DNA of 64,000 nucleotides, from assembly GCA_033220425.1 (NCBI GenBank), contig CM065650.1, forward strand, positions 3,596,001 to 3,660,000, read 5' to 3'. This document shows, one piece after another, positions 24,015 to 34,898 of the stretch. A program made the translations under genes and the position numbers. Position 1 is the stretch's first letter; each line of letters starts with the position of its first letter. The notes beneath the pieces are model-generated. The model was not told the DNA's origin and ran no database searches. It saw only the letters and a program-made list of their open reading frames with translations. Source of the stretch: Lepraria neglecta (lineage: Eukaryota; Ascomycota; Lecanoromycetes; Lecanorales; Stereocaulaceae).

Positions 24015-26547
24015 ATGGACTCGGTGGACGGACAAGTATTTGTCAAGGTAGGCTGCCGAACACGCTGCCCGTCGCCCTTCGCTTCTACATCAATGAAAGG
24101 ATACCTTGACTGACTTAGCATAGAATTTAGCACAATTTGTCAGAACCCATGAGAAGGCTCTTGCCAATGCTCTGCAACTCCGCCGCCAGGCGCACAAGAA
24201 TGGGCAGGCAAGCAATGAGGCGTCGCCCACACCATACCAATACTCAACTTCCTCCTCCTCCACATCCAGTACCCTCGCTGCTGCCTTATCGCTTGGAGCG
24301 CTCAACTTCTCTTCTCACAATATCAAGCCTACTACACTCTCTCTGACTTCTCATCATCTTTATTACCTACTCGACCGGTTTGAAGAGATGGGCATACCAA
24401 TTGGGCCAATGAACGTGCGACTGGAGAATATTCATACAGAGGCTTCACCGGCCAACTATGTCTCCTTTCTCAGCCAATCGCAAAGATCTCGGGGCCGAAG
24501 CGATCGTGACTCGGTTCACTCCGTCTCCAGTGTTCGCAGTGTAATGTCAGGCATGTCGACCTTGTGGTCTGGTTTTGGGCTTGGGTCCTCGAATACCACT
24601 GCAAAGACCGAGAAGGCCAAGGCACAGCTGCTTATAGACCTCAGATATCTGTACTCCGCTTTCACCAAGATCCCATGCCTGCGACTGCGCCCAGATCGTA
24701 AAGCCCGCCTCATTGGCGGGTATGAAGAGTTTCCCTTTGATACTGCTGTGCCATTACTCACCTTCAAGAATGTCAGTGCACTTGAAATTTCCGACGTAGA
24801 CTTTCGACAGTTCTTCGGCTGGGACAAGATGGCAGAGCAATTGCGCTCCCTCACGGTGAAGCGAGCAAACGTGGATGATCCAACCGATCTGTTTGTTAAC
24901 ATTGTGCTCGACGACATGGACAAGCGACGACGACGCTCGTCTAAGGCTCAAAGCTCTCCTGTGCTGCCATGGCCTACAAACCCTTCTCTACGCTTCAACG
25001 ATGTAGGGCGGACAAATCCCACTCCTCCCTCCCAAATGGTCGATGCACAGCTCAGCCATAGCCCCAGCCCCAGCCCCAGGAATAATCACCATTTCCAACG
25101 CGAGACTGAGTCTCCAGTGCCCCGTAAGAGACCCAGGACCAAAAGCGCGTCTCCAACTCGACCCATCAGCTCTAGACAAGACGGCTCTTACCGTCAAGTA
25201 CGATCCAACCCTGGCAACAACGTCAAGCGTTCAGGGTCTGGAAGCTCAAACTCAAGCAGCAACTCTCGAAGCGGGAGCTCATCTAATTTGCTGACATCGG
25301 GTATACTTCCAGCTTCCAAATGGAGATTTTTGAGGCACCTTAGTCTTGCAGACAACTCTCTTACTTCCATGACGGGATCGAGTCTCGCACCGCTATCAAA
25401 CAATCTACATTCACTAGATTTGTCCTCTAATCTCTTCACCGAAATGCCCGATTGTCTCGCGACACTGACAGCTTTACGAGCCTTGAACCTCTCTGACTGT
25501 ATGATCGAGTCTCTACACTCTCTTACAAGGAGCCCTCTTCCTGCTATCACGGCGCTGAACCTTCGAGCCAACCGACTTGTCTCCATTGCTGGCATAGAAC
25601 GCCTGCTATCATTGGAGCGTCTGGATCTTCGAGATAACAGGATACAGGACCCCACAGAGCTGGCAAGGCTTACCGGCAGTCCAGATATCCATGAGGTCTA
25701 CGTTTTGCGAAACCCGTTCGTCAAAACACACGGCAGTTACAGAGTCACTATCTTTAATCTCTTCCGGGCTGCTCCCGGATATCATGAAGACATCGTGATT
25801 GACTCTTCACTACCAGGGTATAGCGAACGAAGGCAGCTTAAAGACCGTGTTGCAGAACCAGAGAAAGTTCCTGAGGTCAAGCCATTACCTATTAAGCCCG
25901 CAGCAAGCCTTCCACCGCATATTGACACGCTGGAAGATACAGCAATTAGTGAAGAAATGGAGGGAGTACAGCGCCCTCCACCCCAAAGCACACAAAGTGA
26001 ATTTACAGTAGGGTCTGGCCGTCGAAGAAAAGGTACACGGCGGAGGATTATTGACCTTGCCCGAGATCAGAGCCCACCGGGTATCCACCAGCAGGCTCCT
26101 ATGGAGATACCCCAGGAAATTGCCCGTCCAGGCCTCAAGAGTAGCTTCACAGATGACATGTCCCTAAAGAGCAAGCCGAGTCTGCTGCCACCACTGCAAG
26201 TTCATCCTGAGATTCCATCGCCACAGCAGTTCCAGACAATCGACCTCCCACACCGCCTACCTCCAGACGTCTCAGACAAAGGACGGTCTCTTGCCACAGA
26301 GATCCAAAGCCTAAACCTTAATGGAACTCTGAACCCAAATGCAGAAGAGTTTCGTCAAAAGATAGAAGCTTTCAAGGACGAAGTTGGTACTAAATGGCTG
26401 AGTATGGTGCCTGAATTGAGCGGAAGCCAGCATGCCAATGTGCCAACTTCCAATTCGCATTACAACCACGTTGGTCTTATGAGACCTGAACCAGCATTTC
26501 GAGCCTCCAGCCAAGGCATTGTTAGTGGCAGTCGCACGTTGGGCTAA
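24015..26547 (+). CDS. Fungal leucine-rich-repeat protein
   Basis: A 33-nt first exon (24015-24047, MDSVDGQVFVK) joins a long exon 24124-26547, giving 818 aa. The N-terminal part is helical (LAQFVRTHEKALANAL, then HHLYYLLDRFEEMGIPIGPM). A conserved-looking domain follows (LRYLYSAFTKIPCLRLRPD, then ISDVDFRQFFGWDKM). After a Ser/Arg/Pro-rich linker, SDS22-type leucine-rich repeats span about residues 410-545 (LRHLSLADNSL, LHSLDLSSNLF, LRALNLSDCMI, ITALNLRANRL, LERLDLRDNRI). They are capped by VYVLRNPFVKTHGSYRVTIF. The C-terminus is disordered. SDS22-like repeats often bind protein partners, including PP1. PP1 is the next gene, but an interaction is not implied by position alone. Confidence 0.85.
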
Positions 26548-27954
26548 AGGGTTGACAAGTGCTTAGCCATCTCTCTAAGCCCGACCATTTTTCACAAGAT
26601 TTCGACGACCATTGATGAAGATACGACACATCCGGTGGAGCAGTGTTTTAGTCAAGGTTCTTCGAGGGCCTTACGTGTTTTGATCATGTCGAGTTTTTAG
26701 CGATTCTCACCGAGGCATTTCTAGTCTCATGGCGCCTGGCCTTTTCTTCTGTACAATACTTTCCTCATGTCCATGTTTTAGAAGTTCTTATACTACGGCG
26801 GCCTTTTCGATTGATGATAAAACATACGAAGCATTGAAGCGAAGGCGTTGGGAGGGGTTTGCACTACTGAGCATTTCGACCTGGCGCAGGAGCTTATATC
26901 TAGCAAATCCAAATGAACGTCTGTCTTTGGTGTGTCAAAACCGAAGCACATGAGATCCAACCTCCGTTAGTAGCACTGCCATTGACTTAGTAGTTGCCGT
27001 TTGTGTTGTGATCGATCCAAAGAGATTGTGGGAACCGTTGACTCAGCACTCCACATAGGGGACGAGTGAGCCATCACTTAATTGCCCTTAGATCTCGATC
27101 AACCCTTTGGGTCGCAGTGACGGATTCAACGGATAGTGTACGAGAACCCTGCTGAATCCAAAACTTTGTTAGATACTCAAATACTTTGCCATAGTATTAA
27201 GACAAAGTATTGATGCTGGTTCAACAACACCTTTTGTTCAGAGGCAAAGTTGTTCTAGAAGGCTTCTTGACCGTACTATAAATTCCTTGGCGGTACTACC
27301 AGTATCTACCAACGGAAGGGACACACCCTCCAACGAACAACCAAAGAGGATCACAGCCAAGCAAAATTCTTCTACTACTCTGCACCTTACCGTGCTCAAT
27401 CACGCTGCGCTCTACTCGACGTACCTCACCAATTTATCATAGTACAGATTAACATCCAAGAGGTCCCGAGAGCAGGCCCTGTATTGACTACGAAAAACCT
27501 CACAAATCGCCCCTTCCAACAATCCCAACGGGATCAACAAGCTACTGATTGAGCAACACACCGTACACTTCCTCCTTCACCCATACTCAGCACTGGTGTG
27601 ATCACTTAGGGAATTGTGAGGTCAGCCTTCAGAGCCCCACCGCGCCACGAGGCCTTTGTCCCTTTCGCATCTAGACGCGCAAGAGAGTTGAGGAAACAAC
27701 AAGCACCTGCACTGCAGTAGACTTGAGGTCAGTCCGCTCTGTCGGTCCGCTTGACAAATTCTGTGCACTTCCCGCATCACCAGAGTGTTGTGAATTTATG
27801 CTGCCTCGCCCAATCACTGCAGCTCTGCTGACACGATACACAAAGTTAGGCGTACCGAATAGCACATAGTGAACGCAAACGGAGAGCACGATATCCTCAA
27901 ACCTCGCCCTGCGCTCATTTACGCATACATCGCATCCCAATCTGGGAACACACC
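26548..27954. other. 1.4 kb gene-free region upstream of PP1
   Basis: No gene was recognised. It contains an inverted repeat at 27180-27211. It then has a long C/A-rich stretch (about 27,300-27,954) that is probably the PP1 promoter and 5' UTR. Confidence 0.5.
27180..27211. repeat. Inverted repeat, 9-bp arms
   Basis: AATACTTTG at 27180-27188 is matched by its exact reverse complement CAAAGTATT at 27203-27211, with a 14-nt spacer. It lies about 750 nt upstream of the PP1 start codon. Confidence 0.6.
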
Positions 27955-29205
27955 ATGGCGGATCAGAATGACGTTGATTTGGATTCTATCATCGATAGGC
28001 TGCTCGAAGTGAGAGGAAGCAGGCCGGGCAAGCAGGTCCAGCTCCTCGAGGGAGAAATTCGTCACTTATGCCAGAAAGCCCGTGAGATCTTCATCTCGCA
28101 ACCCATCCTCCTGGAGTTGGAGGCACCGATAAAGGCGAGTTTCCCAGCTTCCTATAAAGCACAATGTTGCTTCCCTCGGATTACTGTAGAACTCATCGCT
28201 GATACTTTCCTTTGCATGATACAGATTTGTGGCGATATTCATGGACAGTACTACGATCTGCTCCGCCTCTTCGAATATGGAGGATTCCCGCCTGAGGCGA
28301 ATTACCTTTTCCTGGGTGACTACGTCGACAGAGGAAAGCAGTCCCTCGAGACCATCTGCCTGCTTCTCGCCTACAAGATCAAATATCCCGAGAATTTCTT
28401 CATCCTACGTGGGAACCACGAGTGTGCTTCGATTAACCGCATATATGGTTTCTACGATGAGTGCAAGAGGAGGTACAATATCAAGCTATGGAAGACCTTC
28501 ACCGACTGCTTCAACTGCTTGCCAATCGCTGCAATCATTGACGAGAAGATTTTCACGATGCATGGCGGACTGAGTCCAGATCTGAACTCCATGGAGCAGA
28601 TCCGCCGTGTTATGCGCCCCACAGATGTAAGCTGAACTTTTCTCATTCTGGCCGAGACCTTGAGAAGAGCAAGCTCGGCTTGTGTCAGTTTGGTGATCCG
28701 CTGACTTCCCTAGATTCCTGATTGCGGTCTCCTCTGTGACCTGCTGTGGTCGGATCCAGACAAAGACATCACTGGCTGGAGCGAAAACGATCGCGGCGTC
28801 TCATTCACCTTCGGCCCTGATGTTGTATCTCGATTTTTGCAGAAGCATGACATGGACCTTATTTGCCGTGCACATCAAGTGGTGGAAGACGGCTACGAAT
28901 TCTTCTCGAAACGACAGCTCGTCACGCTATTCAGCGCACCCAACTACTGCGGGGAATTCGACAATGCAGGCGCTATGATGAGCGTGGACGAGAGCTTGTT
29001 GTGTTCGTTCCAGGTATGGCAGGCCTATTTGCAATTCCAATGCTACAACACACAATGCTTGGCAGCAATGCTACTAAAGACGAAAGCTAATCCGGTGTCT
29101 CGCCTACAGATCTTGAAGCCGGCGGAGAAGAAACAAAAGTACGTCTATGGTGGCATGAGCACAGGCCGGCCCGTTACCCCGCCCAGGAAGCAAAAGAAGA
29201 AGTAA
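27955..29205 (+). CDS. GLC7: Serine/threonine protein phosphatase PP1 catalytic subunit
   Basis: Exons are 27955-28134, 28225-28626, 28714-29013 and 29110-29205 (978 nt, 325 aa). The metallophosphatase signature is complete: GDIHG (63-67), GDYVDRG (91-97) and GNHE (123-126), plus FTMHGGLSP and [20 protein letters not shown]. The C-terminal GRPVTPPRK contains the TPPR site phosphorylated by CDK in PP1 family members. The first intron (28135-28224) begins GCGAGT, a GC-AG intron that interrupts [15 protein letters not shown]. Introns 1 (90 nt) and 3 (29014-29109, 96 nt) are multiples of three and contain no stop, so their retention would keep the frame. Confidence 0.98.
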
Positions 29206-30525
29206 CGTACCAACACAAACTCCCCGTGTGCAGCAGGTTCGGGCGAAGATAGACTTTTTATCACCAATACGCCTTACCCTCACGATCGAAGGCACGATAA
29301 AGCGCTTGCCATTATACACCAACACGACAGCTTCCGCCAGATCAACATTGCTACATCTCTGTTGTCGCTCCGATGTCTCACCAGCTTTTCCTCCCCCTAT
29401 CATCCTTGACGCCGACGACGATGGTGGTGGAATAACATGAGTCATGAAAACAGGAGGTACTGGCTTATCTCTATGGTGGAAATTGCTATGCTGGGATTAT
29501 GGTGGACGCGGTAGATGTTGTCAGCTGTTTCAAGACCGTTTAGTAAGTTTCTGTCGCTCATAGGCAGATTAAAGCAATTATCTTGCGTTCTCACTTCTAT
29601 CCTTTCCGAGTGCGTGCTCCTTGTTGGCCACGCATCCCTTCTAGTGCGCCTGGCTGCTCCTCGCGAATCCCGCTTCATTCTCCTATATCTAGATCTCTCT
29701 GTCTGATATCCACCCAATTGCGAGCCAATCTGCTCAGCAACGAAGAGTTTCCTTATTATCCAACGCCCTACTTGTGAAAGCTGGTATGTCAACGAGAAGC
29801 CAATGATCTATCCAGGTTGGCAAGACAGCAACTCGCACACACTTTACGCTTATCTGACACTTCAGCGACTCGTATCCAGATGACACAAAAAAAGAGCATG
29901 CGGATCCTGACTCTTTGGCCATGGCTTTTCGACTGATGGCTACTTTTTCCATGAACACAGACGTCCTTTGCTCCGATCTCGGTCGCATCGCCAATGAGCA
30001 TGCTATATGCTGCACTGCATACATGCAGCCCCCCAAGGCTTGCTGAAGATGCCACTCACAAAGATCCGTTCATGTTCGCCCATGCGGAATCTATATGGCC
30101 ACTTCTTTGTACCCTCCCCTTTCACACCTATCACCTCAGACCCTTTGCCACCGTTGCCAGTTCCTGCTGCTCTCGGCTGCCAGCCTTCAACCCAATAATT
30201 CTTTGCAGAAGCTCCGTTGAACAATTGACTTCCCATTTGGGCTACCGATTTGTGGAGAATTGAGGAGGACAGGCACGATTGTATGGGAGGGGGAATTGGT
30301 GGGTAGATGCTGGCGCTGGCTTTGGTTGTTCCGGAGGTGGGGAAAGCTTCGATATCAGGGTTTTTTATTTGAGTCGAGCGGAGTACCTGACTCTTACTGT
30401 GAGAAAGCATTGGGTGTGACTGCCAAGCGTCACTATCAGTTAACAGTAAACTTAGGGCTAGGGCATCTCTTATCAAAACGCGTCCCATTCGCGTCTCTCA
30501 CTCGCACTTCCCCAATTATCACACA
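29206..30525. other. 1.3 kb gene-free region between PP1 and dUTPase
   Basis: Several open frames of about 100-160 codons occur on the minus strand, but none has a recognisable domain. The right end is the dUTPase promoter with an exact MCB box. Confidence 0.45.
30478..30483 (+). promoter_or_regulatory. MCB (MluI cell-cycle box) upstream of dUTPase
   Basis: ACGCGT occurs 43 nt before the dUTPase start codon, in the context AAAACGCGTCCC. ACGCGT is the known MBF binding site of G1/S genes in yeasts. A further CGCG-like element (TTCGCGTC) follows within 12 nt. Confidence 0.6.
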
Positions 30526-31234
30526 ATGTCCACACCACCCCCCTCACACACCCATCTCCCACCCTCCCTTCCCACCTCACCCCTAGCCAAACGCCCTAAA
30601 ACCGAGCAATCGGCCTCAATGGCTTCCTCGACCGAGCCAGCCGTTTCCAACGGCAATGCCAAACCAGGAAGAGCACAGTCGAGAGCACCTCCACCACCTC
30701 TCTCGTCCTCGCCCCCGCTCTTAGTGAAGAAATTGTCTGAAAAGGCGAAGACGCCTACACGAGGGAGTGCGTTTGCGGCTGGGTATGACTTGTATAGTGC
30801 GATGACGGGTGTGATTCCAGCGAGGGGGAGGGGATTGGTGGATACGGATTTGGCTATTGCGGTGGGCGAGGGGTGTTGTGAGTCCTCCCACCACATCCAC
30901 CAGTCTCATGCAATCAATTCGTTCTCGCACTGGACGAGCAGTATCTTTAGAGGCCATGGACTGATACGTGGGATATACAGACGGCCGCATAGCCCCCCGC
31001 TCCGGCCTCGCAGTCAAGCATTTCATCGACACCGGCGCTGGCGTTATCGACTCGGATTACAGAGGACAGGTTAAGGTGTTACTTTTTAATCATTCGGAAA
31101 CGGATTTTGAGATTAAGGAGGGGGATCGGATCGCGCAGCTTGTTATTGAGAGGATTTATACGCCGGAGGTTGTGGTTGTTGAGGAGTTGGAGAGTAGTGT
31201 TAGGGGGGCCGGGGGGTTTGGTAGTACGGGATGA
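30526..31234 (+). CDS. DUT1: Deoxyuridine triphosphatase (dUTPase)
   Basis: Exons are 30526-30877 and 30981-31234 (606 nt, 201 aa). All five trimeric dUTPase motifs are present: [17 protein letters not shown] (formed across the splice join), [18 protein letters not shown] and the Gly-rich C-terminal [10 protein letters not shown] arm. An N-terminal extension of about 65 residues is Pro/Ser-rich. It contains a basic AKRPKT segment that could be a nuclear localisation signal. The enzyme hydrolyses dUTP to dUMP, keeping uracil out of DNA and feeding dTMP synthesis. S-phase control is suggested by the MCB upstream. Confidence 0.97.
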
Positions 31235-31358
31235 AGAGATATGATGGGGGATGGGCACATAGAATAAAGATGGACATATAGAAGAAAGAGGTAGATGAGG
31301 AGACGACTATGCTGAGGAATGTAATGCATTGGTATCTGACGCTCTGAGGGAGCCCATG

Positions 31359-32900
31359 TCATGCTCGCCGATGAGGAAGCGTGCTATCGACAGAGTCCTT
31401 CTTTCCATGCCCATTCTCGAGCCTCTTCCCTGTCCCTGCTAGGTGTTGCATACCGAGGCCTTCGCGTTCTCCTGCAACATTTGCACCGTTTGCTTGTTCA
31501 ACCTTAGGCTCACCAACATGTTCAATGGCCCCTCCTCCCTCGTTCTCATCAAACGCTTCAGCTTTCCAATCCAGCCTCGGTTCCCTAAGGTCCTCCAAGC
31601 ACCTCACAACCTTCACCTCCGCCGCCTTCGTCTTCCGCAACCATATCCTCTTCTCGCTATCCTTCTCCTTCTCCATGACCCCCAACGGCCCAGCCATACC
31701 CTCCAGCTCCTTATCCCTCGCCTCTTTCGTCTTCGATAAGACAGTATGCATACTCCCCAACACCTTCTCTGCAGCCTTCGCTAGCGGCAAATCCTCCGCT
31801 TCAACATCATCAGGCGAGACCCAGGATTTGGTGTTGTTGAGGTCGGCATGAGTGACGGCCTCGCGCAGACGGACGACGGTCAGGGCAGCGAACATGTCCC
31901 CTGTGCCGCTGAAGAAGCAATCGATGGCTGGGACGTCGATCTTGAAGATACGTGGAGAGGAGTCGGAGCGGGCAGTAGAGCCGATGATGGACATGGTGGA
32001 GGGTTTATCGGGGAGGTTGATGGAGGTCACGATGATGTGGGGGGTGCGGTGGGTTTTGTGGAGCTTGGTTATTGCTTCTTTGAGGCTTGAGAGGGAGGTG
32101 ATTTTGATTTCGGAGAGTATTCTGAAAGTCTTAGCTTAGGGGGCTGATCAAGTGGTCGGTGGAAGAAGAGCTTACTCGGCCTCGAACTGGTTTGGCAGGA
32201 TCAGGTCCGCGTCCCGCAGCAAATTTCTGTATACAGGTACTACGTCCTCGCTAATATAGAGTTTGCCTTGGTCGCCCATGACTGGATCGAGGACTGTTGA
32301 TCTTCAGCTGTTGTCTTTGTTTGCTTGTTCGAGGACCATTGACTTACTCCAGAAGAACGAGCCTGCCTTCATCGAGCCCTTTAATTTGAGATCCCTAGCA
32401 ATGGAGCCAACAGCGTCCACGGTTTCAGCGCTGGGCGCATAGCCTGTGAGCAGGACATCGAAGTCCGTCAGGTAGCTTTGCTTTAGTCCAGTGTAGAGAT
32501 CTTTTATTTCTTCTGCTGAGGCCTTCGTGCCCTTCCATTGTTTGTATCCGGTATGATTGCCTACCTTAGTATCAGCAGGTACTATATCTCCATGGTCTGA
32601 GCAAGAAGGACCGGAGAATGTATACTGTATTGCACGGTGTTGAGAGCAGCAACGTCGCAGCCCAGTGTCTGCATGACAAGCGCAGCCATAGTATTTCCAA
32701 CATATCTGCGGTCCGTTAGGACTACATTTGGTGGCCATAAATTGGGATGTTCCTGCATAATGCCCGTAAGACTCACCCATAGACGACCTTGAAGTGACGC
32801 GTTAGCCATAAGCACCACCGGCATGATAGGGCAGTGGCGTCCCTACATGACTGGCTATGGCCAACACACGCGTTTCTGGCACCACAGGATCTGAAGACAT
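31359..32900 (-). CDS. BUD16: Pyridoxal kinase (Bud16 family)
   Basis: There are six exons: 32847-32900, 32777-32787 (an 11-nt micro-exon), 32626-32705, 32348-32560, 32176-32293 and 31359-32121 (1239 nt, 412 aa). The micro-exon supplies VVYG and restores ASHVVYGYVGNTMA, the conserved pyridoxal-kinase start. Later joins restore [26 protein letters not shown] and [16 protein letters not shown]. The catalytic ribokinase-fold motif is [12 protein letters not shown]. The enzyme phosphorylates pyridoxal, pyridoxine or pyridoxamine in the PLP salvage pathway. A C-terminal charged extension past the kinase core (about 100 residues) is disordered. Confidence 0.95.
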
Positions 32901-33374
32901 AGTTAGAGGTATTAGCTGTCAATCATGAGAAGAGTGAAGGTTGAAGATTAGGTCACGAGAGTCAAGTGAGATAATTTTGACCGCTTATCTTATCGCAGTC
33001 CGAAGTCGCGCTAAGGGAAATCTGCCTTGGACGCCTTGAAAACCAAATGCCGACAAGATGTGATGCTGCATTGCTGCAGGTATGATAGCAAGTCATGAAA
33101 TTAAGTGGCTGGTTCGCTATAAGCACTTTTTGTTGCAGAAATGGAGACCTTTGGTAGCTTCATGGAGGCACACTGAAAATTTTGCAAGCATCTTTCCTAT
33201 GTGTATGGTATTGGATCATGGTATTATGACCGTTTGTGCATAAAGACAATCTTTGCAAGCTTCGAATTGATAAAGCAGCTATCTATCCTGGCCACAGCTC
33301 ATCATCATCGTACAGGCCCACTGACGCAATGCTCGGGTGACGCAATTTTGGTTGTCCGCTTCTATACCTAGCCG
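32901..33374. other. Gene-free spacer
   Basis: This holds the promoter of the pyridoxal kinase gene and the 3' flank of PCNA, both on the minus strand. Nothing else was recognised. Confidence 0.5.
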
Positions 33375-34367
33375 TTACTCCTCATCGCCGATCTAGCAAA
33401 GGTGTCAGCAAGTGATCAAGGAGCAGTGTAGGTGATACAATTTACCTTTGGTGCCAGGTAGAATCTCAAGAAGCTGTTTGACGCTAGAGTGTATTCGACC
33501 AGCAACGGTACCTCGTTCGACAGGCACAACTTTACAGTGTTGGAAAGGCCACTGGCTTTGCAGAAGTTGACGAGGTATTTCAGGGAGAATGTCAGAGCGA
33601 CGGGCTCTGATAATGCGATGTCGACGTTCAGCTCTGGCTTGTCGACGTTCTGGTGGCTTCGAAGGGTGACTGCTCCGTTGCCAATATCACCTGAACAGGA
33701 GAACTTGACACCGTCCTTTGTAGCTTCAATAGCAACTGGATAGTAGATCAGCACAAATGCAAGGAATTTCATAGACAAGCTCTCATACCTGACTCTGACA
33801 ATGCCATCAAGTCCCTACAGATCCTCTGAAACTCCGCCGACGGCATAGTAATAGTAGCCGCATACTCCGTCTCTGGAATGCCCAAATGCTCCTGGTCAAT
33901 ATCCATAAGCTTGATATCATATTCGCTAATACGATCGCTCTCGCTGCTCTCAAACACCAAGTTGACGACATCTGGTGCGTCTTCCGCCTTCAATGTCAGG
34001 ATATCCTCATTCTGTGCACAGCGTAGGACTTTCATGAGCGAGGTGAGGTTGATGCCGAGGGCGATGTTGCGGTCACAGCGGAAAGGGGAGAAGGATTCGG
34101 CTTTGAGCATCATGGAGACGAGGGCGACGTGGGAATTGTCCATGGCTTGGAGAGCGACGCCGGAGTCATTGCAGTCGAAGTTGCAGTCTTGGACTAGGTC
34201 TTTGATGGCATCGACGACCTAGAGGGATGTTTGAGTATGGTTTTCGTGTAAATTGGGCACATGTAGTGTACCTTCTTAAGCAGGTTGGCCTGCTCTAGTC
34301 GTGCCTCAAGCACTGGGGGCGTTGATCAGCATTCATCTATTACACGAGTGCGGGGAGGGCACATACT
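33375..34367 (-). CDS. POL30: Proliferating cell nuclear antigen (PCNA), sliding clamp
   Basis: Coding exons are a single base at 34367, then 34272-34312, 33789-34218, 33446-33735 and 33375-33392 (780 nt, 259 aa, the standard length). The first intron (34313-34366) splits the start codon: the A is in exon 1 and TG begins exon 2. The joined start is [20 protein letters not shown]. Family landmarks are [39 protein letters not shown] and the C-terminal RFYLAPKIGDEE. The last 18-nt exon supplies IGDEE. PCNA tethers polymerases delta and epsilon and recruits PIP-box proteins at replication forks. Confidence 0.98.
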
Positions 34368-34898
34368 CTTGAGTTAAAGCTGGATGTTTCTCAGTAGGAT
34401 CGCACTCCGTGAGTAACAATTGTGCAATTACAGTGTGGAATGTATTTCTTGCAATGAAGGGCGTCACTCGGTCAAGAAGAAGGCTCTTGTTTGACTGAAG
34501 GAAAGCCGTTGAAAAAGTCGTGATGTTTGTGAGCTTGGCGCGTACTTTAGTTTCGCGACGCCAAAAACGCGCTACTAAAGTGGTTTGGCCAAGCCCTAAC
34601 AAACTTGCCCTGCGAGCCTTGTGCCTATGCAGAAGAGCCTGATCGATTCAAACAGTATTTCCACTGCTTCAACGATCCGGTTGGGAAGCATAGTTTATTA
34701 AAGAGTCTAAGTAAACCATATGATTTCATTCCTATGATACATGTATCTAACGCGCCTTTTATGTATTCGGGGTATCAATCGCCCAAACTACGCTCCTGTA
34801 AATGCAGTCATGAATTGTGAACCCGTGAGATACCCATTATGAGCAAAGCAAAAAGCCATCATCATGTCACCAGAAGCAATTCGAGCGTCAAAATTTCG
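34368..34898. other. PCNA 5' UTR and promoter region; vezatin-like gene 3' flank
   Basis: No gene is present. It includes the CGCG cluster listed separately and the PCNA first-exon leader. Confidence 0.55.
34538..34572 (-). promoter_or_regulatory. Cluster of MCB/E2F-like CGCG elements upstream of PCNA
   Basis: Within 35 bp lie GCGCGT (34538-34543, the reverse complement of ACGCGC), TTCGCGACG (34552-34560) and ACGCGC (34567-34572). On the PCNA strand this reads as GCGCGT, then GTCGCGAAA, then ACGCGC. These are one base from the exact MCB or resemble SCB (CGCGAAA). They lie about 170-205 nt upstream of the split start codon. Confidence 0.5.
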
